Assembly: GCA_050187415.1 (NCBI GenBank) | Contig: JBFWXN010000002.1 | Location: forward strand, 83,554-147,553 | DNA length: 64,000 nucleotides | From: Ga0077555 sp050187415 | Lineage (GTDB): Bacteria > Pseudomonadota > Alphaproteobacteria > Rhizobiales > Hyphomicrobiaceae | Reading direction: 5' to 3' | Shown here: positions 18,381 through 26,503 of the stretch, piece by piece | How the letters are laid out: every line of letters starts with the position of its first letter | How positions within the stretch are numbered: the first letter of the stretch is position 1 | Translations under genes and position numbers: made by a program | Notes under the pieces: generated by a model | The model's database searches: none | What the model was told of the DNA's origin: nothing | The model's input: the letters and a program-made list of their open reading frames with translations, nothing else

Positions 18381-18689
18381 TGGCATATCCTTCGACGACC
18401 GCCGATTTGATTCCGGCTCGCCCGACGGTCAGTCACAACAATTGGGGATGCTCTGTCATATAGCGAGCGCGGGCCGCGTCGGCAACTGCCGATCCGGCCC
18501 GGCCCTCTCTGGCCCCACCGCCCGATCGCCGATGCCAGCCCCCACGACGCCGCAAAACGACCGGCCAGCGACATTCCACCACTCTTGTTGCAACCCAGAA
18601 TATCGAAGTATTCGAACATTTTGCTAGACTGAACGCAGGGTACGGAGCGAGTCGATGCCGGGCCCGACACTTGGGAGCAGGGCGCCGGC
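18381..18689. other. Divergent intergenic region between trcR and maoC gene
   Basis: About 310 bases without a convincing gene. It must hold the promoters of trcR (left) and the MaoC gene (right). Visible elements are a GATTC site at 18409-18413 and an inverted repeat TCGAA-gta-TTCGA at 18603-18615, followed by a TAGACT that could be a -10 for the rightward gene. A leftward open frame here (18377-18691) has no family features and overlaps trcR. Confidence 0.5.
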
Positions 18690-19133
18690 ATGACGTTGTG
18701 CGAAAGGACGATCCACTATTTCGAGGACCTCGAGGTCGGCATGGAGGCGAGCTTCGCCAAGACTGTGACCGAGGCTGATATCGTGGCCTTCGCCGAAGTG
18801 ACCGGCGATCACAATCCGGTGCATCTCGACGAGGCCTATGCCGCCGGGACCATGTTCAAGACCCGCATCGCGCACGGTATGCTGACGGCGGGCTGCATCT
18901 CGGCGGTGTGCGGCATGCAGTTGCCGGGGCCCGGCGCCGTCTACGTCTCGCAGACGCTCAACTTCCGCGGCCCCGTCAGAATCGGCGACCGCGTCGTCGC
19001 CACGGTGACGCTGGCCGAGCTGATCGCATCCAAGCGCCGCGCGCGGTTCGACTGCATCTGCACTGTAGACGGCAAAGTGGTGCTCGAGGGCGAGGCGATC
19101 CTGATGGTGCCGAAGCGCCCGAAGGCGGCGTGA
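18690..19133 (+). CDS. MaoC-like (R)-specific enoyl-CoA hydratase (PhaJ type)
   Basis: A 147-residue single hot-dog-fold hydratase. The active-site motif FAEVTGDHNPVHLDE holds the catalytic Asp40 and His45, and the second family block is FKTRIAHGMLTAG. Members hydrate trans-2-enoyl-CoA to (R)-3-hydroxyacyl-CoA, linking beta-oxidation to polyhydroxyalkanoate synthesis. The protein could equally act in another acyl-CoA pathway; no PHA synthase is nearby. The ATG at 18690 is preceded by GGGAG. It is followed 159 bases later by the PRPP synthetase-like gene, too far to assume an operon. Confidence 0.9.
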   Translation: MTLCERTIHYFEDLEVGMEASFAKTVTEADIVAFAEVTGDHNPVHLDEAYAAGTMFKTRIAHGMLTAGCISAVCGMQLPGPGAVYVSQTLNFRGPVRIGDRVVATVTLAELIASKRRARFDCICTVDGKVVLEGEAILMVPKRPKAA

Positions 19134-19292
19134 TCGGAGGCCGCAATCGCGACGTGGTCCGGCAGCGCGGCGCGCTCCGGCCTCCGTTCAATCATTTGCC
19201 CATACGCCTCCCGACAGGCCCCGACAGCGGCGCGCTTGCCTAAACCATGCCATAGGTAGGCTGCGGTCCATTTTGCGCAGTTGGGGTCCGAG

Positions 19293-20309
19293 ATGAGCAG
19301 CCTGCCCGATTTCCAAAGCAACAAGGAACCTTTCGAGGTCGTCTTTTCGCCATGGCTCGAAAACCTCGCGCGGAGGATCATCAATCGGCTGATCGAACAA
19401 GGCGTCCAGGTGTCCTACAGCAAGATGCAGTACACCACCTTTTCCAGTGGTGAGATCCGGCCGGACGTGCCGCAGACCGTGCGCGGCAAGCATGTCTACT
19501 TCCTGCACGACCTGCAGGCGGAGGACCCGAACATCGCGCTGATGCGATACCTGCTCTCGGCGGACGCTCTGACGCGCTCGGATGTCGCCTCGATCACCTG
19601 CGTCTTTCCGAACCTGCCCTACCTTCGGCAGGATCGTCGCGAGCCCGACGAGCGCGCCTCGATTTCCGCAGCGGTGGTGTTGCGGCTCATCGAGGAGAGT
19701 TCCCCGCGGCTTCGCACGATCATCACGTACCACATGCATGCCGCGCAGGAGACCGGCTTCGTTCGCCTGCCCATCGCCAATTTGCCGGGTTATGTCGACC
19801 ATATCCGACATCTCAAAGCCGAACGTGGCGAAGCGCTGGCGGATGCCGTCATCGCTGCGCCCGATCTTGGCGCATCGAAGTATGCGCGCCGGATACGCAA
19901 AGCCATCGGCTCGCACTACCAGATCGCGATCGTCGATAAGGAACGCGACCAGGGAGGCACCCGTCCGCTCGACGTGATCGGCGAGCCGGTGAGAGGACGC
20001 AGGGTCGTCATGTTCGATGACATCATCGACACGGGCGGATCGATCATCGGGGCCGCCACGCGCATTCTGGCGGAAGGGGCGCTCGATGTGGAACTGCGCG
20101 TGACGCACGGACTTTTCAATGGCGATGCCATCGACAAGTTTCGACGCGCGGGCCTTCGAGTTGTGATGCTCGAGACCGTATCGCGCCCGCCAAGTTTCCA
20201 TGCCAGCGAGCGCTCATGGCTCACGATCCTCCCAATCGACGAAATGCTCAGCAGCGCCATGCATCAGACGATGCAGGTCGGCGGCTCGGTCAGCCAACTC
20301 GTTCGGTAG
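19293..20309 (+). CDS. Divergent ribose-phosphate pyrophosphokinase family protein
   Basis: A 338-residue member of the PRPP synthetase family. The PRPP-binding loop VVMFDDIIDTGGSI is present with Asp242-Asp243 and Thr247. The first half contains FSSGEIRPDVPQTVRGKHVYF, a variant of the FSDGEI block, and PYLRQDRREPDERASISAA, a variant of the PYxRQDR...ISA block. The histidine-rich loop reads TYHMHAAQETGF instead of DLHAxQIQGFF. These differences place it away from the standard bacterial Prs of about 310 residues, so it is probably a paralogue or an alternative class. The expected reaction is ribose-5-phosphate plus ATP to PRPP plus AMP. I start at the ATG at 19293; a TTG four codons upstream is possible. 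Confidence 0.82.
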   Translation: MSSLPDFQSNKEPFEVVFSPWLENLARRIINRLIEQGVQVSYSKMQYTTFSSGEIRPDVPQTVRGKHVYFLHDLQAEDPNIALMRYLLSADALTRSDVASITCVFPNLPYLRQDRREPDERASISAAVVLRLIEESSPRLRTIITYHMHAAQETGFVRLPIANLPGYVDHIRHLKAERGEALADAVIAAPDLGASKYARRIRKAIGSHYQIAIVDKERDQGGTRPLDVIGEPVRGRRVVMFDDIIDTGGSIIGAATRILAEGALDVELRVTHGLFNGDAIDKFRRAGLRVVMLETVSRPPSFHASERSWLTILPIDEMLSSAMHQTMQVGGSVSQLVR

Positions 20310-20471
20310 TGCGGGCCGCGCACGTCGATCCGCGCAATCCATCGCTACGACCCGCAACGGTCGGGAGGCATACGGCCTCAAACCTCCGTGTCCGCCCCCT
20401 TTCCCTGGCTCTATGATCTTGTAGTCTCGCGGCATCGCCCAGGTGGCGATCAAAGAAATCGGAGTACGATC

Positions 20472-21344
20472 ATGAGCGACGAGGGCTACACCCCACCCAA
20501 GGTCTGGATCTGGGACAAGGAGAACGGCGGGCGGTTCGCGAACATCAACCGCCCGATCGCGGGGGCGACCCACGAGAAGGAACTGCCCGTCGGCAAGCAT
20601 CCTCTGCAGCTCTACTCGCAGGGCACGCCGAACGGCGTCAAGGTCACCGTGATGCTCGAGGAGCTGCTGGCGGCCGGCCATAAAGGCGCCGAGTACGACG
20701 CCTGGCTGATCCGCATCGGCAACGGCGACCAGTTCGGGTCGGGTTTCGTCGCGATCAACCCGAACTCGAAGATCCCCGCGATGCTCGACCGCTCGAACCC
20801 GGAAAAGCCGATCCGCCTGTTTGAATCCGGCTCGATCCTGCTGCATCTCGCCGAAAAGTTCGGCGCGTTCCTGCCGAAGGAGACGGCCAAGCGCGCGGAG
20901 ACGCTCAACTGGCTGTTCTGGCAGATGGGCAGCGCCCCTTATCTCGGCGGCGGTTTCGGCCACTTCTATGCCTACGCGCCTGAGAAGTGGGAGTATCCCA
21001 TCAACCGCTTCGCCATGGAGGTAAAGCGCCAGCTCGACGTGCTCGATCGCCACCTTGCCGACCATAAGTTCATGTCCGGCGACGAGTATACGATCGCCGA
21101 CATGGCGATCTGGCCCTGGTACGGCGCGCTGGTGAAGGGCGTGCTATATGGCGACTCGGCCACGTTCCTCGACGTGTCGAGCTACAAGAACGTCAACCGC
21201 TGGACCAACGCGATCGCAGAACGACCCGCGGTCAAGCGCGGGCGTATGGTCAATCGCGCGCAGGGCGAGCCTTCGAGCCAGCTGCACGAGCGCCACGACG
21301 CGAGCGATTTCGAAACCAAGACGCAGGATAAGCTGGCGAGGTAG
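20472..21344 (+). CDS. yghU: Glutathione S-transferase, YghU type
   Basis: A 290-residue protein matching the YghU/Nu-class GST layout. A 40-residue N-terminal arm (PPKVWIWDKENGGRFANINRP) leads into the thioredoxin fold with LYSQGTPNGVKVTVMLEELL, the cis-proline block NPNSKIPAML and ESGSILLHLAEKFG. The all-helical domain follows with YTIADMAIWPWYG. YghU enzymes reduce organic peroxides and disulfides and can bind two glutathiones. It starts with ATG 7 bases after GGAG. The gene stands alone with gaps of about 160 and 220 bases on either side. Confidence 0.93.
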   Translation: MSDEGYTPPKVWIWDKENGGRFANINRPIAGATHEKELPVGKHPLQLYSQGTPNGVKVTVMLEELLAAGHKGAEYDAWLIRIGNGDQFGSGFVAINPNSKIPAMLDRSNPEKPIRLFESGSILLHLAEKFGAFLPKETAKRAETLNWLFWQMGSAPYLGGGFGHFYAYAPEKWEYPINRFAMEVKRQLDVLDRHLADHKFMSGDEYTIADMAIWPWYGALVKGVLYGDSATFLDVSSYKNVNRWTNAIAERPAVKRGRMVNRAQGEPSSQLHERHDASDFETKTQDKLAR

Positions 21345-21565
21345 CGGTCTCGCTTTGGCATCTCGCTCGGCTCGCGTGAGCGCCCCCTCCCTCGCACCTC
21401 GGCGGAAGGGGAAATTTCCGTGCACGCGCCGGCAGCCGCGAAACGCCCTCCGGAGCAATCGTCTCGACAATCTCAAGGCACGGCGACGACCGACGTGTAG
21501 CGCGGGAACTGTTCATCCGGGAGCGACCATGCTGTAGGCTCTGCGCCGACAGTCACAACAGCCCC

Positions 21566-22528
21566 ATGGCCCCTATGCACGTCATTCACGGCTACGACCA
21601 CCTTCCCGCCGGATTGCGTGGCGCGTCTCTGGCGATCGGCAACTTCGACGGCGTTCATCGCGGACACCAGGCGCTGATCGCCAAGGCACGCGAGCGCGCC
21701 GCCGAGGCCAGCAGTCCCGGGGCGCCACATCTCGCCGGCGCGATGGTGTTCGAGCCGCATCCACGCGAGGTCTTCCACCCGGAGCGGTCGCATTTCCGCA
21801 TCACCTCGCTGGAACGTAAGCTCGAGCTCTTCGAGCGCTACGGCCTGGACATGACGGTCGTCGTACCGTTTGGAGAACAGGTCGCAAAGCTTGATCCTGA
21901 GGCATTCGTGGAGCGGGTGCTGGTCGCGGGGCTCGGCGTCCGGCACGTTGTCGTCGGCTACGATTTCTTCTTTGGCAAGGGTCGGGGCGGCAGTGCGAGC
22001 GATCTGCAGCGCTTCGGCGATAGGCTGGGCTTCGGCGTCAGTATCGTCCCGCCGGTGGCCGAGGGCGGTGAGGTGTTCTCGTCGTCAGCGATCCGCGCCG
22101 AGATCGCGCAAGGCGACGTGGCCGGGGCGGCCACGATGATGGGCCATTGGTGGACCGTAACGGGCGAAGTGGTCGGCGGGGCCAAGCTCGGCACGGGAAT
22201 GGGGTTTCCAACCGCCAACCTATTGCTGCCTCGATCCACGCCGCTCGCCTACGGCATCTATGCGGTGTTTGTCGATACGCCCCTCGGACGTCGCCAGGGA
22301 GCAGCCTATCTCGGCACCCGGCCGACGTTCGACAACGGGCCGCCGGTGCTGGAGGTGTTCCTGTTCGATTTCGACGGCGATCTCTACGGGCGGCAGATCG
22401 AGGTGTCATTCGTCGAGTTCATCCGCCCCGATCGGCGCTTCGACGGCATGGAGGCACTAATGGCGCAAATGGGCGAGGATTGCGACAAGGCGCGGCAGAT
22501 CCTGTCCGCCGCGCCTCAGCATCCTTAG
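21566..22528 (+). CDS. ribF: Bifunctional riboflavin kinase/FAD synthetase
   Basis: A 320-residue enzyme that makes FMN from riboflavin and then FAD. The N-terminal FAD synthetase (nucleotidyltransferase) domain shows ALIGNFDGVHRGHQ (reading LAIGNFDGVHRGHQALI), VVVGYDFFFGKGRGG and FSSSAIR. The C-terminal riboflavin kinase domain shows GMGFPTANLLL, YGIYAVFVDT and FDFDGDLYGRQIEVSFVEFIR. All expected blocks are present and length is normal. An in-frame ATG three codons downstream is an alternative start. It converges with the exported protein gene 50 bases away. Confidence 0.96.
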   Translation: MAPMHVIHGYDHLPAGLRGASLAIGNFDGVHRGHQALIAKARERAAEASSPGAPHLAGAMVFEPHPREVFHPERSHFRITSLERKLELFERYGLDMTVVVPFGEQVAKLDPEAFVERVLVAGLGVRHVVVGYDFFFGKGRGGSASDLQRFGDRLGFGVSIVPPVAEGGEVFSSSAIRAEIAQGDVAGAATMMGHWWTVTGEVVGGAKLGTGMGFPTANLLLPRSTPLAYGIYAVFVDTPLGRRQGAAYLGTRPTFDNGPPVLEVFLFDFDGDLYGRQIEVSFVEFIRPDRRFDGMEALMAQMGEDCDKARQILSAAPQHP

Positions 22529-22580
22529 TCGCCACCGTCGAGAGCCTGTGTCGAATGTCGCCCGGCGGGCTCGGCTGATC

Positions 22581-23189
22581 TTATCGGGTCGGGTTCGCCT
22601 GGGACAGGCGCTGACCGGGTCGAACAGCCTGTTGGCGCAGCTCGATATCGAGCGTCTGATCGACGAACGTGCCGTTCAGGTCGTCGTGGATGCGCAGCAC
22701 CACCTTGTAGCTGCCCTCCGGGAAAGTCAGGTGGTTCAGCATCAGGTCGCCATAGACCTGCGTCAGAGGCGCCGGGCCGGCTGAAGCTCGCGTCAGCGGA
22801 AGCTGCCAAGCGTTGTCGCGGACCGCAACCGTCTGGCCTTGGCTGTTCCGGACCAGAATATCGACCGACATCGAGGCGCGGATATTACCGTTCTCGAAGC
22901 GCGTCGCCAGATTGGTCGGCTCGAAGTAGATGTGGAAGGGCGTGCCTGGCGCGATCACGTTCGAGCGGGCTTGGAACTGGCCGAAGCCGGTCGCTGCAGC
23001 CTGCGTCAGTGAGATGCGGCGGATTCCAATGCTGTTCGAAGTCGTACCATCGGTCGACGCGGTTTGCGTGCCGGCAGCGTTCTGCTTGGCGGCGAGATCC
23101 AGCCTGACGGCAAAGTTGCCGGTGGCGGCTGCGATGGTGGAGAGGACGAGAAAGCCTGCTCCGAGGAGGATGCCGAATTTGCCTTTCAT
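22581..23189 (-). CDS. Predicted exported protein of unknown function
   Basis: A 202-residue protein with an N-terminal signal segment (GKFGILLGAGFLVLSTIAAATGNFA). The mature domain reads like an all-beta, C2-type periplasmic module: FHIYFEPTNLATRFENGNI, then SVDILVRNSQGQTV, and YKVVLRIHDDLNGTFVDQTLDIEL near the end. It is rich in Thr, Gln and Asn and lacks cysteine. I do not recognise a named family. The start at 23189 sits directly before the hydrophobic segment; an upstream start would add 11 residues. It lies downstream of the two methyltransferase genes on the same strand but 180 bases away. Confidence 0.7.
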   Translation of the reverse strand: MKGKFGILLGAGFLVLSTIAAATGNFAVRLDLAAKQNAAGTQTASTDGTTSNSIGIRRISLTQAAATGFGQFQARSNVIAPGTPFHIYFEPTNLATRFENGNIRASMSVDILVRNSQGQTVAVRDNAWQLPLTRASAGPAPLTQVYGDLMLNHLTFPEGSYKVVLRIHDDLNGTFVDQTLDIELRQQAVRPGQRLSQANPTR

Positions 23190-23369
23190 GACGCGTGCTC
23201 CCGTGTGGCCGAATGGCGGCAATCAGTTCGTTGAAGACATTCGTATAGGCAAATCGAACGATGTTCAATACCGGATCGCAGCGGGTCGGATCACAAGCGC
23301 GTGAATTTCGGATCAATCCGTATCGTTAATTCCAAACGACCGGCAGCGCAGATCTGAGCGCCGGGTCAC

Positions 23370-24038
23370 TCATCTGGGCACGAACTCCCAGACGGCGGTG
23401 CGTTTGATCTCGGCATCTTCCAGCTCGCGAGTGACAGGAACGCCAAACTCGGCGAGCTTCTTGAAGCGGTCGCGCGGAAAGTAGCTGCGGCCGGGATCGC
23501 CGATCAGCACGCGCGCGCCGGTTCGAGCCGCGCTCGAGATGAAGGCGAGGACCCGATCGGCAAGATCGCGTTCGTAGAATAGATCGCCGACCAACAGCGC
23601 CGAAAACCGCGCGTCGGGCACTCCGCCGAGCAGGTCCTGATCGGTAGTCTCGATGGCGCAGGAATTGCTCGCGGCATTCAATGCACATGCGGCCAAGGCG
23701 ACCGCATCGATATCGGCGGCGACGACGGATCGTGCGCCGGCCTTGATCGCCGCGATGCCCGTCAGCCCGGAGCCGGCGCCAAGGTCGAGGACGTCTCGGT
23801 CGGCGACAAGGGTGGGATGATCGAGAAGATGGCGCGCCAAGGCTTGTCCACCGGCCCAGGCAAAAGCCCAGTATGGCGGCGGCACATTCATTTCGCCGAG
23901 TTCTTCCTCCGTTTTGCGCCAGATCGGAAGCGATTCTTCCGCCAGATGCAGCCGGATCTCGGGAACGAGCGGCGGCGTCAGAAGTCGCGTGTTCTCTTGG
24001 ATGAAGCGGAACCAATTCGCCCGATCGAAATCCGTCAT
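23370..24038 (-). CDS. METTL20/ETFBKMT-like class I methyltransferase (second of a tandem pair)
   Basis: A 222-residue SAM-dependent methyltransferase. It opens with TRLLTPPLVPEIRLHLAEES and the characteristic VPPPYWAFAWAGGQALARHLLDHP, then the SAM-binding motif DVLDLGAGSGLTGIAAIKAG and the acidic VAADID. The post-motif LLVGDLFYERDL matches the D-L-F/V-Y-E signature of the METTL20 family, whose members methylate lysines of electron transfer flavoprotein beta (and, in Agrobacterium, also ribosomal protein L7/L12). Its start codon overlaps the stop of the upstream paralogue by four bases (ATGA), so the pair is translationally coupled. The target protein here is inferred from the family only. 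Confidence 0.85.
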   Translation of the reverse strand: MTDFDRANWFRFIQENTRLLTPPLVPEIRLHLAEESLPIWRKTEEELGEMNVPPPYWAFAWAGGQALARHLLDHPTLVADRDVLDLGAGSGLTGIAAIKAGARSVVAADIDAVALAACALNAASNSCAIETTDQDLLGGVPDARFSALLVGDLFYERDLADRVLAFISSAARTGARVLIGDPGRSYFPRDRFKKLAEFGVPVTRELEDAEIKRTAVWEFVPR

Positions 24039-24742
24039 CGGTCGACCATCGCGCGGCCTGAGGCCCGCGGCTCGCGGCGAGCGAGACTGGAGCGCCAGAC
24101 CCGCCCGACTTTAGCGTCCTCGTCGTGAAGCGCAGGCGTCAGCGGTGCGTCGTAGCGGACAACCTCTTCGAATCCACGCGCGGGGCGGCGAGCCGACAGG
24201 CGGTCGCCGACGATGACCGGCAATCCCGTGGCGACGGCTCGCTCGATAAACCCAACCACCCGAATGGCCAGTTCCGGCTCGTAGACGAGGTCCGAGATCA
24301 AGATCACATCGACGGTTGGGACGGTGGCCAGGCAATCGACGGTCGACGGCGTAATGAGCGAGCCCAGATCATTGGTAGCGGCGTTCATCGCGATGACAGC
24401 AGCCGCCACCGGATCGATGTCGACCGCCAGAACGCTGGTTGCACCTGCCTTGGCAGCCGCGATCGCAGCGATGCCCGACCCTGCGCCGATATCCGCCACG
24501 CGCAGTCCGCGAACGATTTCTGGATTGTCGAGGATGTATCGCGCCATGGCCTGCCCGCCCGGCCAGGCGAAGGCCCAATAGGGCGGATAAACCGAAAGCC
24601 CGGGATGCTGCTCCTCGAAACGACGGGCCGCCGTAAAAACGGCTTGAGCATCGTCGGCGAGCCGCAGCCGGATCTCGGGCACCAGCGCCGCATTTTGCTC
24701 GCAGGTCAGCGATATCGCAAAAGCAGCGAGATCGACGGTCAT
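24035..24742 (-). CDS. METTL20/ETFBKMT-like class I methyltransferase (first of a tandem pair)
   Basis: A 235-residue paralogue of the next gene. Shared blocks are ALVPEIRLRLADDA, VYPPYWAFAWPGGQAMARYILDNP, the SAM motif RVADIGAGSGIAAIAAAKAG with LAVDIDP, and ILISDLVYEPELA. The C-terminal part ends with an Arg-rich tail (SSLARREPRASGRAMVDR). It belongs to the METTL20-type lysine methyltransferases. I start at the ATG at 24742; a longer GTG/ATG start would add an Arg-rich stretch. It begins 22 bases after the EVE gene stop and overlaps the second methyltransferase by four bases, indicating a three-gene operon. Confidence 0.84.
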   Translation of the reverse strand: MTVDLAAFAISLTCEQNAALVPEIRLRLADDAQAVFTAARRFEEQHPGLSVYPPYWAFAWPGGQAMARYILDNPEIVRGLRVADIGAGSGIAAIAAAKAGATSVLAVDIDPVAAAVIAMNAATNDLGSLITPSTVDCLATVPTVDVILISDLVYEPELAIRVVGFIERAVATGLPVIVGDRLSARRPARGFEEVVRYDAPLTPALHDEDAKVGRVWRSSLARREPRASGRAMVDR

Positions 24743-24764
24743 GCGTCTTCGACGTGTTGGCGGC

Positions 24765-25355
24765 TCACCTGATGCTCTCCGGATCAAGGCCTGCCATGCG
24801 GCAAACCTCGTTCCATTCGGCCTTGGTCACGGGCTGAACGGAGAGCCGCATGGAGGTGACGAGATGCATTTCGTCCAGCTTTCGATTGTTTTTCGCATCC
24901 GCCAGCGAGACTGGCTTCGGCAGGTCGGCAACGGCGACGACGTCGACACACTCCCACGTGCCTGTGGTGTCCTCCGGGTCCGGATGGGCCAGCGCGGCAA
25001 CACGGGCGATGCCCACAATCTCTTTGCCGATGTTGGAGTGATAGAAGAACGCAAGGTCACCGAGCCGCATCGCCCGCATGTTGTTGCGGGCGAGAAAATT
25101 CCTCACGCCTGTCCACGGCTCGCCAATTTTACCCTTGTTCTTCAGATCATCCCACGAAAATACGTCGGGCTCGGATTTCATGAGCCAATAGCCGGTCGAG
25201 ACGATCGGCGCCGGCGCCTTGCGGGCCGTTGCCGGCTTCTTCGCGCTTTTCTTGGTCGCCCCGGCCCTTCTCTGGCCAGGCGACTTGAGTGGCGACCCGG
25301 ATGGCGACGTCAGAGATGGCTTCTGCTTCGAGCTTGAGGCGCGCTTCGCTGGCAT
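24765..25355 (-). CDS. EVE-domain protein with basic N-terminal tail
   Basis: A 196-residue protein. Residues 1-52 form a Lys/Ser/Pro/Ala-rich basic tail with motifs such as TKKSAKKPATARKAPAP that resemble histone H1 tails. Residues 55-196 are a full EVE domain: YWLMKSEPDVFSWDDL, WTGVRNFLARNNMRAM, DLAFFYHSN and EIVGIARV, as in thymocyte nuclear protein 1 and its bacterial relatives. EVE domains belong to the PUA/YTH superfamily and can recognise modified bases in nucleic acid. Bacterial EVE proteins are usually about 140 residues, so the tail is extra; the ATG before the domain is not present, supporting the long form. It heads an operon with two METTL20-like methyltransferases. Confidence 0.88.
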   Translation of the reverse strand: MPAKRASSSKQKPSLTSPSGSPLKSPGQRRAGATKKSAKKPATARKAPAPIVSTGYWLMKSEPDVFSWDDLKNKGKIGEPWTGVRNFLARNNMRAMRLGDLAFFYHSNIGKEIVGIARVAALAHPDPEDTTGTWECVDVVAVADLPKPVSLADAKNNRKLDEMHLVTSMRLSVQPVTKAEWNEVCRMAGLDPESIR

Positions 25356-25437
25356 GTGTTAACCGACGGCTTGAGTTTCAGGATGCCGTTTGCTGCGATC
25401 TAGCACCCGGCATACGGCGCCGGCAATCGATCCAGGT

Positions 25438-26400
25438 TCACTCCAGCTTGATATTCGCGGTCTTGATCACCTTTCCCCAGCGCTCCTGCTCGGCTTTCTG
25501 GAAAACGGCCAGTTCTGCGGGCGTCGAGCGAGTCACGGTTAACCCCTGTGCGAAAAGCAGCGCTTTGATTTCAGGCTTTTGCAGGATCGACTGAAGGGCG
25601 GCGGAAATCTTCTCCGTGATGGGCTCCGGCATGCCTGCGGGTCCCCAGAGCGCATACCAGGTACCGACATCGAAACCGGAATAGCCGAGTTCGGCGATGG
25701 TCGGCAGGTCGGGGGCTTGTTCCATCCGCCGGATCCCCGTCGTCGCCAACGCTTTCAGCTTTCCGGCTTTGATGTACGGCAGCGACTGCGAAGGGTTGTT
25801 GAACATGAGCTGGACGTGGCCGCCAAGTAAGTCGTTTACGGCGGGCGCGCCACCCGCGTAAGGCACGTGCAGCAGATCAATGCCTGCGATTTGCTTGAAC
25901 ATTTCGACCGACAGATGTGTCGGTGCACCGATGCCGCCAGCCGAGGCAAAGGCGATGCTGCCGGGCTTGGCCTTTGCTGCCGAGACCAGCTCCTGGATGC
26001 TGTTTGGTGCAAATGACGGGTGCGCAACGACGATCAACTTGTACTCGAAGACGCGGCCGATCGGCGTGAAGTCTTTGTACAGGTCGTAGCCCACAGACTT
26101 GTAGAGTAACGGATTGATGACCATCGAGGATGCGTGCAGCAGCAGCGTGTAGCCGTCGGCCTGCGCCTTGGCGACGAATTGCGCCGCGATGCTGCCGTTG
26201 GCTCCCGCGCGGTTCTCAGCGACCACCGGATGGCCCCACAGCACTTGCATCTGCTCGCCAAGCTTGCGAGCCACAAGGTCGGTCGGTCCGCCAGCCGGAT
26301 AAGGCACGACGATGTGGACAGGCTTCGAAGGATAGTCTTGCGCCGAGGCGGGGGAGATGAGCGCGAGGACGGCGCTCACGAGCAAGGCAATACGCACCAT
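25438..26400 (-). CDS. Tripartite tricarboxylate transporter substrate-binding protein (TctC/Bug family)
   Basis: A 320-residue periplasmic solute receptor. The signal peptide VRIALLVSAVLALISPASAQ is followed by the Bug hallmark YPSKPVHIVVPYPAGGPTDLVAR. Further family blocks are VENRAGANGSIAA (AENRAGANGSIAA here), DFTPIG, HVPYAGGAPAVNDLLGGHVQLMF and GKLKALATTG. Receptors of this family bind carboxylates such as citrate, glutamate or aromatic acids and feed a TctAB permease. No tctA or tctB gene is adjacent, so this is one of the orphan receptors common in such genomes. I start at the ATG directly before the signal peptide. Confidence 0.92.
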   Translation of the reverse strand: MVRIALLVSAVLALISPASAQDYPSKPVHIVVPYPAGGPTDLVARKLGEQMQVLWGHPVVAENRAGANGSIAAQFVAKAQADGYTLLLHASSMVINPLLYKSVGYDLYKDFTPIGRVFEYKLIVVAHPSFAPNSIQELVSAAKAKPGSIAFASAGGIGAPTHLSVEMFKQIAGIDLLHVPYAGGAPAVNDLLGGHVQLMFNNPSQSLPYIKAGKLKALATTGIRRMEQAPDLPTIAELGYSGFDVGTWYALWGPAGMPEPITEKISAALQSILQKPEIKALLFAQGLTVTRSTPAELAVFQKAEQERWGKVIKTANIKLE

Positions 26401-26503
26401 CGTGTCATCTCCGTTTACGCGCCCCAAACGGCATCGCGAAAAGCTGAGGCTACGTCTCGATCACGAGCCGAGTCCAGCTTCCCGGAAGCGCCGGCTCGAC
26501 AAG

